The position numbers and the translations under genes are program-made. Below are positions 1-3,485 of a DNA stretch of 7,952 bases, piece after piece. Numbering within the stretch: position 1 is the stretch's first letter; every line of letters starts with the position of its first letter. Source of the DNA: CAITQP01 sp964387965 (GTDB taxonomy: Bacteria > Patescibacteriota > Minisyncoccia > Phycocordibacterales > UBA9973); assembly GCA_964387965.1 (NCBI GenBank), contig CAYLXO010000027.1:1-7952 (forward strand), in the 5' to 3' direction. The notes beneath the pieces were generated by a model, which worked only from the letters and a program-made list of their open reading frames with translations, was not told the DNA's origin and did not search any database.

Positions 1-1032
1 GACGAACGTGAACAGACTCTAAACCAGATTCTTGTTGAAATGGATGGGTTCGAACCAAACGACAAAGTGATTGTGATGGCTGCAACAAACAGAAGTGATG
101 TGCTCGATCCAGCATTGCTTCGCCCAGGACGTTTTGATAGACGCGTAGTGCTCGATCTTCCAGATCGTGCAGACCGTGAAGCAATACTCGAAATTCATGC
201 GCGAAAAAAGCCACTCGCAGAAGATGTAAATCTTAAAATCGTTGCAGAACGTACAAGTGGATTCTCAGGAGCTGATCTTTTTTCGCTTATGAACGAAGGT
301 GCAATTCTTGCAGCACGTGAAAATCGCAAAAAGGTTTCACAGTTTGATCTTGTTCGTTCAATTGAAAAAGTCATGCTTGGCCCAGAGCGCAAGAGTCACT
401 TACTTACTGACGTAGAAAAGAAAGTGACTGCGTATCACGAAGGTGGACATGCGCTTGTCGCTTCTGTTCTCCCTCATGCTGATCCAGTGCACAAGGTTTC
501 AATTGTTGCACGTGGACGAGCTGGTGGATATACACTCAAGATTCCACTTGAGGAGCGCAAGCTTCAGACAAAGAGTGAATTCCTTGATGATATCGCGATG
601 GCGCTTGGAGGACTTGCTGCAGAAAAAATGATTTTTGGAGATATAACTACAGGTCCATCAAACGACCTTCAGGTTGCAACAGGACTTGCTCGCGCGATGG
701 TAACACGATGGGGAATGAGCGACGAAATCGGCCCTGTCGCACTTGAAAGCGATGGTGGACGAACAATGTTCGGAGGACAAGGTGCAGATGGAGATATGAG
801 CGAAGCAACGCACGCAAAAGTAAATGCTGAGGTCAAACGTATCATGGATGAAAATCTTGTTCGCGCACAAAAAGTATTGCACGACCACCGTAAAGCCCTT
901 GATGCAATAGCTTTAAAACTTATGGAAGTAGAAACACTCGAACAGCCTGAGTATGAAGAGATAATCAAGGCTCACGGTATCAAGCTTAAAAAGAAAGACG
1001 ATATTGTGAAAGAGGTTGCAAAAGTAGCATAA
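1..1032 (+). CDS. ftsH: ATP-dependent zinc metalloprotease FtsH, C-terminal part (5' end outside window)
   Basis: FtsH is a membrane-anchored AAA+ protease that forms hexamers and degrades misfolded or short-lived membrane and cytosolic proteins. The frame is open from base 1, so the gene starts upstream; 343 residues are visible of a usual 600-650. The visible part begins in the AAA module just after Walker B (DEREQTLNQILVEMDGF). Next come the second region of homology (ATNR at visible residues 28-31) and the arginine-finger segment RPGRFDR (41-47). The M41 peptidase domain follows, with zinc motif HEGGH at 146-150 (bases 436-450) and the likely third zinc ligand Asp222 in SNDLQVAT. The tail is lysine-rich. 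No catalytic residue is missing. The N-terminal TM segments and Walker A lie outside the window. A strong hairpin terminator begins three bases after the stop, so the gene ends its transcription unit. Confidence 0.97.
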   Translation, partial: DEREQTLNQILVEMDGFEPNDKVIVMAATNRSDVLDPALLRPGRFDRRVVLDLPDRADREAILEIHARKKPLAEDVNLKIVAERTSGFSGADLFSLMNEGAILAARENRKKVSQFDLVRSIEKVMLGPERKSHLLTDVEKKVTAYHEGGHALVASVLPHADPVHKVSIVARGRAGGYTLKIPLEERKLQTKSEFLDDIAMALGGLAAEKMIFGDITTGPSNDLQVATGLARAMVTRWGMSDEIGPVALESDGGRTMFGGQGADGDMSEATHAKVNAEVKRIMDENLVRAQKVLHDHRKALDAIALKLMEVETLEQPEYEEIIKAHGIKLKKKDDIVKEVAKVA

Positions 1033-1034
1033 AC

Positions 1035-1066
1035 ACAAAAAAGTTCCCTAACGGGAACTTTTTTGT
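1035..1066. terminator. Bidirectional intrinsic terminator after ftsH
   Basis: Perfect 14-bp arms 1035-1048 and 1053-1066 with a TAAC loop. The GTTCCC/GGGAAC core is flanked by A6 on the left and T6 on the right, so it can terminate from either side. It begins 3 nt after the ftsH stop. Confidence 0.93.
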
Positions 1067-1072
1067 TAGTAT
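1064..1072 (+). promoter_or_regulatory. Possible extended -10 promoter of the tRNA-Ile locus
   Basis: TGTTAGTAT is a TGn extended -10 with hexamer TAGTAT, the same hexamer as in front of the corC-like gene. Start of transcription would be near 1079-1080, leaving a 5-6 nt leader before the first tRNA-like sequence at 1085. The motif overlaps the right arm of the ftsH terminator, and no good -35 is visible. Called from sequence only. Confidence 0.4.
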
Positions 1073-1084
1073 GCATGTACCAAC

Positions 1085-1122
1085 CCGCCCTTAGCTCAGT
1101 TGGTTAGAGCACAGAGCTTATA
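1085..1122 (+). pseudogene. 5' half of an interrupted tRNA-Ile(UAU)
   Basis: The 38 bases are identical to 1180-1217 of the intact tRNA: acceptor 5' strand CCGCCCT (1085-1091), D arm GCTC/GAGC, anticodon-stem 5' strand CAGAG (1112-1116) and loop bases through position 37. Identity stops abruptly inside the anticodon loop. The missing 3' half is found 198 nt downstream at 1321-1361, so this is either the left exon of an interrupted tRNA or a broken copy. No splicing signal of a known bacterial type was recognised. Confidence 0.85.
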
Positions 1123-1169
1123 AAAAGGAGAGAGGAGGTGTGTCTGAGTATGGGTGCAAACAAATGAAA

Positions 1170-1262
1170 ATTTCACTGTCCGCCCTTAGCTCAGTTGGTT
1201 AGAGCACAGAGCTTATACCTCTGGGGTCCTTGGTTCGAATCCAAGAGGGCGGACAGTGAAAT
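1170..1262 (+). repeat. 17-bp inverted repeat enclosing the intact tRNA
   Basis: Arms 1170-1186 and 1246-1262 are perfectly complementary. Seven pairs are the tRNA acceptor stem; the other ten (ATTTCACTGT/ACAGTGAAAT) are flanking sequence. A precursor would present a 17-bp helix, from which RNase P and RNase Z would have to release the tRNA, with discriminator A1253 paired. The right flank can instead form its own hairpin (1254-1271). Confidence 0.85.
1180..1253 (+). tRNA. tRNA-Ile, anticodon UAU (reads AUA)
   Basis: Complete 74-nt cloverleaf. The acceptor is CCGCCCT (1180-1186) with AGGGCGG (1246-1252). Bases 8-9 are TA. The D arm is GCTC (1189-1192) with GAGC (1202-1205). The anticodon stem is CAGAG (1207-1211) with CTCTG (1219-1223), loop CTTATAC (1212-1218). 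The variable loop is GGGTC, and the T arm is CTTGG/CCAAG with loop TTCGAAT. The discriminator is A1253. CCA is not encoded, so a CCA-adding enzyme is needed. Anticodon positions 34-36 are T1214-A1215-T1216, pairing with AUA. Most bacteria read AUA with a CAU anticodon changed to lysidine by TilS; a UAU anticodon avoids that step. AUA is used in the window, for example at 184-186 in ftsH and 1689-1691 in the corC-like gene. The acceptor is prolonged on both sides by a further 10 bp of perfect complement. Confidence 0.95.
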
Positions 1263-1271
1263 GCTTCACTG
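1254..1271 (+). repeat. Hairpin directly 3' of the intact tRNA
   Basis: CAGTGAA (1254-1260), loop ATGC, TTCACTG (1265-1271): a perfect 7-bp stem starting right after the discriminator base. No T-run follows, so it is not a standard terminator. It competes with the extended acceptor helix (1170-1179/1253-1262). Confidence 0.6.
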
Positions 1272-1307
1272 CGCTCATACTCAAGCATAATCTCCGAACG
1301 ATGTTTT

Positions 1308-1325
1308 TATAAAGTAAACTTTATA
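1308..1325 (+). repeat. Palindrome at the right edge of the insert
   Basis: TATAAAGTAAACTTTATA is a perfect inverted repeat (8-base arms, 2-base centre) that runs across the junction between the insert and the 3' tRNA half. It includes the second TTATA copy on its right arm. An RNA would form about 7 bp with a 4-nt loop. It competes with pairing of 1304-1312 to 1118-1126. Confidence 0.6.
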
Positions 1326-1361
1326 CCTCTGGGGTCCTTGGTTCGAATCCAAGAGGGCGGA
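1321..1361 (+). pseudogene. 3' half of an interrupted tRNA-Ile(UAU)
   Basis: Bases 1321-1363 are identical to 1213-1255 of the intact tRNA: loop from position 33, anticodon-stem 3' strand CTCTG (1327-1331), variable loop, complete T arm, acceptor 3' strand AGGGCGG (1354-1360) and discriminator A1361. Together with 1085-1122 it would make one full tRNA, with TTATA counted once. There is no sign of decay in either half, which suggests a recent event or selection for both halves. Confidence 0.85.
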
Positions 1362-1410
1362 CAAGATAGAAAACATTGAATTTATTCAGTGTTTTCGATA
1401 CTTGTCCGAG
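1359..1410 (+). repeat. Hairpin repeat element, copy 1
   Basis: Outer arms GGACAAG (1359-1365) and CTTGTCC (1401-1407) enclose an inner stem 1369-1381/1384-1396 of 13 bp (one G-T pair) with a 2-base centre. The linkers are ATA and GATA, and GAG follows. The first bases overlap the 3' end of the outer tRNA half. Copy 3 at 1569-1617 has the same plan with different arm bases. Confidence 0.75.
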
Positions 1411-1420
1411 ACGGAGACAT

Positions 1421-1440
1421 GTTTCGCTAGCAAGCGAAAC
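1421..1440 (+). repeat. 8-bp hairpin with AGCA loop
   Basis: GTTTCGCT, loop AGCA, AGCGAAAC: a perfect stem in the gene-free region. The same loop tetranucleotide occurs in the larger hairpin at 1533-1568. Confidence 0.65.
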
Positions 1441-1452
1441 AGTCGAGTCGGG

Positions 1453-1473
1453 GTCGCGAAATTTTCGAGCGAC
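1453..1473 (+). repeat. Imperfect hairpin GTCGC...GCGAC
   Basis: Outer arms 1453-1457 and 1469-1473, inner GAAA/TTTC (1458-1461/1463-1466), with a small bulge. The right arm begins GCGACGGCG, which recurs at 1515-1523, so this belongs to the same repeat-rich patch. Confidence 0.45.
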
Positions 1474-1493
1474 GGCGAGAAAATATTTGTGAT

Positions 1494-1507
1494 GACAAGT
1501 GTCCGAG
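1494..1507 (+). repeat. Hairpin repeat flanks without hairpin, copy 2
   Basis: GACAAG is followed directly by TGTCCGAG. In copies 1 and 3 the same two blocks are separated by 37 and 35 bases holding the 13-bp hairpin. This could be an empty site, a deletion, or the ancestral form. Confidence 0.6.
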
Positions 1508-1532
1508 CCGGAACGCGACGGCGTGAGGCAGG

Positions 1533-1568
1533 GTCAGGCGTAAATTTCAGCAGAAATTTACGCCTGAC
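1533..1568 (+). repeat. 16-bp perfect hairpin with AGCA loop
   Basis: Arms 1533-1548 and 1553-1568 pair without a mismatch around loop AGCA. There is no T-run on either side, so it does not look like an intrinsic terminator. It abuts copy 3 of the repeat element at 1569. It would be a stable hairpin in RNA or single-stranded DNA. Confidence 0.8.
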
Positions 1569-1617
1569 GACAAGATAAAAAATAGTGAATGTATTTATTA
1601 TTTTTGATATGTCCGAG
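1569..1617 (+). repeat. Hairpin repeat element, copy 3
   Basis: GACAAGATA (1569-1577), inner stem 1578-1590/1593-1605 of 13 bp (two G-T pairs) with a 2-base centre, then GATA and TGTCCGAG (1610-1617). The plan and flanks match copy 1. The outer half of each arm differs from copy 1 on both sides, so pairing is kept. Confidence 0.75.
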
Positions 1618-1652
1618 CAAGGTATGTTTTACCACACACCCCTTTTATAGTG

Positions 1653-1661
1653 TGCTAGTAT
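1653..1661 (+). promoter_or_regulatory. Extended -10 promoter of the corC-like gene; transcript probably leaderless
   Basis: TGCTAGTAT is a TGn extended -10. Its last base is 7 nt before the ATG at 1668, so transcription would start at or next to the start codon. No ribosome binding site is visible upstream, which fits a leaderless mRNA. No clear -35. Confidence 0.5.
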
Positions 1662-1667
1662 GAAGTT

Positions 1668-2675
1668 ATGACACAACTTATTGTTGCTATAACACTTGTC
1701 GTGATTGCAGATGCCTTCTGTTCCTGTCTTGAGGCGGCTTTTTTTACAGTCTCTTTAGCGCAAGCAAAGCTCCTAAAACAACAATCAAAGACTGGAGCGA
1801 AAGCACTGGTTTTAGTTAAAGAAAATATTCAACATACGATCATCACCTTGGTTATTTTAAGTAATGCAATAACTATTATTGGCTCAATTTTCGTAGGTTT
1901 TGTCGCGGCACATTTATATGGTAACGAAGTAATTGGAATTATTTCTTCAGTGCTAACCGCACTTATTATATTGTTTGGTGAGTTGTTACCAAAACTGCTT
2001 GGAGAAAATTATTCAAAACCAATAGCTCTCGCGTTTGCTCCATTTGTATATATTCTTACAAAGCTATTTTCTCCGATCACATATATCGTGGAACGAATTA
2101 TGAGGGGGTTTATGAAGAGAGGAAAAATCATTTCTGAAGACGAGCTTAAGATGCTGTCTGAAATGGGACAGCAAGAAGGTTCAATCGAAAAAGATGAACA
2201 AGAACTTATCCATAGAGTATTTACACTCAATGATTTAACTGCGCGAGATATTATGACACCACGTACAGTAATAGAGGCTTTGCCGGCTGGAAAAACGACA
2301 CGAGAAATAGCCGTTGTGATTACTCACAAGCCGTACTCGCGGTACCCTGTTTTTGATGAAACTATCGATAAAATTGTAGGAGTGGTACAAACGAGCAAGC
2401 TCCTAACTGCCCTTGCTAAAGATAATGATAGCGAGCTCGTCTCATTATTTATGTCTGCTCCGGTATTTGTTAATGAAAAAAAACGTGTTGACGATCTACT
2501 TGCACTTTTTTTGTCTACTCGCAATCATATGGCAATTGTTCAAGATGAGTTTGGTGGAACAGCTGGTTTGGTGACATTTGAAGATGTATTAGAACAGCTC
2601 GTTGGCGAAATTGTAGATGAGACTGATGAAGTTGTTGACTTACGTGCTTTTGCGACAAAAGAGCCAAGAAAGTAA
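1668..2675 (+). CDS. CorC/CNNM-type membrane protein: DUF21 domain plus CBS pair, without the C-terminal CorC_HlyC domain
   Basis: This family is linked to magnesium/cobalt transport or efflux at the cytoplasmic membrane; members are often annotated as hemolysin-related. The DUF21 transmembrane domain covers roughly residues 1-145. Hydrophobic segments lie near 4-24, 57-80, 87-108 and 118-138, with the family motifs DAFCSCLEAAFF and GELLPK (104-109). A CBS pair follows: motif ARDIMTPRT at 192-200, first repeat to about 250, second repeat to about 318, ending with AIVQDEFGGTAGLVTFEDV. At 335 residues it stops soon after EIVDETDE (314-321), where most relatives continue with a further domain of about 80 residues. 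The stop is followed by unrelated sequence, so this looks like the natural end. The start is the only in-frame Met before the first TM segment. Transported ion and direction cannot be read from the sequence. Confidence 0.92.
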   Translation: MTQLIVAITLVVIADAFCSCLEAAFFTVSLAQAKLLKQQSKTGAKALVLVKENIQHTIITLVILSNAITIIGSIFVGFVAAHLYGNEVIGIISSVLTALIILFGELLPKLLGENYSKPIALAFAPFVYILTKLFSPITYIVERIMRGFMKRGKIISEDELKMLSEMGQQEGSIEKDEQELIHRVFTLNDLTARDIMTPRTVIEALPAGKTTREIAVVITHKPYSRYPVFDETIDKIVGVVQTSKLLTALAKDNDSELVSLFMSAPVFVNEKKRVDDLLALFLSTRNHMAIVQDEFGGTAGLVTFEDVLEQLVGEIVDETDEVVDLRAFATKEPRK

Positions 2676-2710
2676 AACTGTGCAAAACTCCTTTTATAGA
2701 AAATGCAGAG

Positions 2711-2719
2711 TGCTATAAT
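2711..2719 (+). promoter_or_regulatory. Extended -10 promoter of the sensor gene
   Basis: TGCTATAAT combines TGn with a perfect TATAAT. The expected start is near 2726, giving a leader of about 33 nt to the ATG at 2759. The -35 at 17-nt spacing (CTTTTA, 2691-2696) is poor. A TGCTAT/ATAGCA inverted repeat (2711-2716, 2723-2728) spans the -10 and could be an operator or chance. Confidence 0.6.
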
Positions 2720-2747
2720 TAGATAGCAAATTTCTACATGACAGAAG

Positions 2748-2752
2748 AAGGA
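2748..2752 (+). promoter_or_regulatory. Ribosome binding site deciding the sensor start
   Basis: AAGGA ends 6 nt before the ATG at 2759. The upstream in-frame ATG at 2738 has no Shine-Dalgarno, and starting there would add only seven charged residues, so 2759 is preferred. Confidence 0.6.
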
Positions 2753-2758
2753 AAAAAA

Positions 2759-3454
2759 ATGATGCATTTTTTTAGACGATGGGGGATAGTCGTCGTCGCT
2801 ATTGTCGTATCAATCGCAATAGGAAAGTTTTTCTCCCACTACTCATATGGGGTACTTGATCAGAACATGCGAGATGAGTTGTTGTCACGAGCGCAGACTA
2901 TTGCACTTATGACAAACAGTGCAGATATTGCATCTCTCAAAGGTACTGAAGAAGATATTAATACGCCTGCATATCATCGTATAAAACAAAGTTTGTATAA
3001 TTTACACAATGTAAATACCGGATCACGATTCGTGTATTACCAGCGTTCAAATGGGACAAAACTCGTCTTTCTTGCTGATTCAGAGCCACCAACAAGCGAG
3101 GATTATTCTCCACCAGGACAGGTATACGAAGATACATCAAAACTTGAATTTGATAATTATCAGACAGCAACACCCTTTGTGGAAGGTCCGTATAGTGACG
3201 AATGGGGACGTTGGATTTCAGCATACGCTCCAGTATGGAACAATGGGGAACTTGCCGGAATCGTTGGAATTGATGTAAGTGCAGACAAATGGCAACAAGA
3301 AGCAAATATTTTCGGTTCTATGATTATGCTCATTACACTTCTTGCTATTTGTATTGCCGTACTTATCGGTGTTCACTATGAGCACAATATGCACTATAAA
3401 GACGAACTCAAAAAGTTGAACGAATACGTTTTGAAAAAAGAAAAAGATTGCTAA
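2759..3454 (+). CDS. Two-TM protein with extracellular PDC/Cache-like sensor domain and no output domain
   Basis: 231 residues from the preferred start (an in-frame ATG at 2738 gives 238). After FFRRW comes TM1 (about 8-22), then an extracytoplasmic region of about 160 residues, TM2 (about 184-205) and a 26-residue cytoplasmic tail rich in Lys and Glu that may form a coil (YKDELKKLNEYVLKK). The outer region shows the pattern of periplasmic PDC/Cache-type sensors of kinases and diguanylate cyclases: FVYYQRSNG, FLADSEPP, SPPGQVYED, SDEWGRWISAYAPV (145-158) and GIVGIDVSADKW. Such proteins normally continue into HAMP, kinase or GGDEF domains; here the frame ends and a terminator follows at once. 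It may signal by pairing with a separate protein, for example the sensor-less kinase at 6433-7185. The ligand is unknown, and the fold call is from motif pattern only. Confidence 0.8.
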   Translation: MMHFFRRWGIVVVAIVVSIAIGKFFSHYSYGVLDQNMRDELLSRAQTIALMTNSADIASLKGTEEDINTPAYHRIKQSLYNLHNVNTGSRFVYYQRSNGTKLVFLADSEPPTSEDYSPPGQVYEDTSKLEFDNYQTATPFVEGPYSDEWGRWISAYAPVWNNGELAGIVGIDVSADKWQQEANIFGSMIMLITLLAICIAVLIGVHYEHNMHYKDELKKLNEYVLKKEKDC

Positions 3455-3478
3455 AAAGCGCCCACAGGGGCGCTTTTT
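3453..3478. terminator. Bidirectional terminator between the sensor gene and recG
   Basis: Perfect 11-bp arms 3453-3463 and 3468-3478 (A5-GCGCCC / GGGCGC-T5) with loop ACAG. It overlaps the sensor stop codon and lies 7 nt beyond the recG stop, serving both convergent genes. Confidence 0.94.
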
Positions 3479-3485
3479 AGATAGG

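Larger units (their letters stand above)
1123..1320 (+). mobile_element. 198-nt insert in the anticodon loop of a tRNA-Ile, carrying a complete tRNA-Ile copy
   Basis: The two halves of the outer tRNA end and restart in the anticodon loop with the same five bases, TTATA (1118-1122 and 1321-1325). That is what a 5-bp target duplication would look like. The insert contains one intact tRNA (1180-1253) with a 57-nt left arm and a 67-nt right arm. The arms are complementary to each other in several blocks. It has no open reading frame of useful size and no group I intron core that I can recognise. It may be a mobile insert, the product of recombination between tandem tRNA copies, or an assembly artefact; calling it mobile is inference. 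Confidence 0.4.
1364..1667. other. Gene-free region between the tRNA locus and the corC-like gene
   Basis: About 300 nt with no credible gene. It holds the hairpin cluster listed separately, three copies of TGTCCGAG (1403-1410, 1500-1507, 1610-1617), two copies of GCGACGGCG (1469-1477, 1515-1523) and, at its right end, the corC-like promoter. It is locally richer in G+C than the neighbouring genes between about 1400 and 1570. Confidence 0.7.

Noticed and set aside
1123..1320. Group I intron in the tRNA anticodon loop
   Set aside because: Bacterial tRNA introns are usually group I, but after removing the embedded tRNA only about 124 nt remain and I see no P3-P8 core sequence elements. A covariance-model search would settle it.
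1123..1320. Archaeal-type bulge-helix-bulge tRNA intron
   Set aside because: The helices at the junction do not show two 3-nt bulges separated by 4 bp, and bacteria lack the matching endonuclease.
1421..1568. CRISPR array or phage-like direct repeats
   Set aside because: The repeated blocks are short and irregularly spaced, and are associated with palindromes of different sequence; there is no regular repeat-spacer pattern.
1533..1568. Intrinsic terminator
   Set aside because: The hairpin is strong but no T-run follows on either strand and no gene ends next to it.
2738..2758. Upstream ATG at 2738 as start of the sensor gene
   Set aside because: It has no Shine-Dalgarno, whereas the ATG at 2759 has AAGGA 6 nt upstream.
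2958..3305. 115-codon minus-strand frame opposite the sensor gene
   Set aside because: It lies entirely within the coding region of the sensor domain on the other strand and has no promoter, ribosome binding site or recognisable domain.
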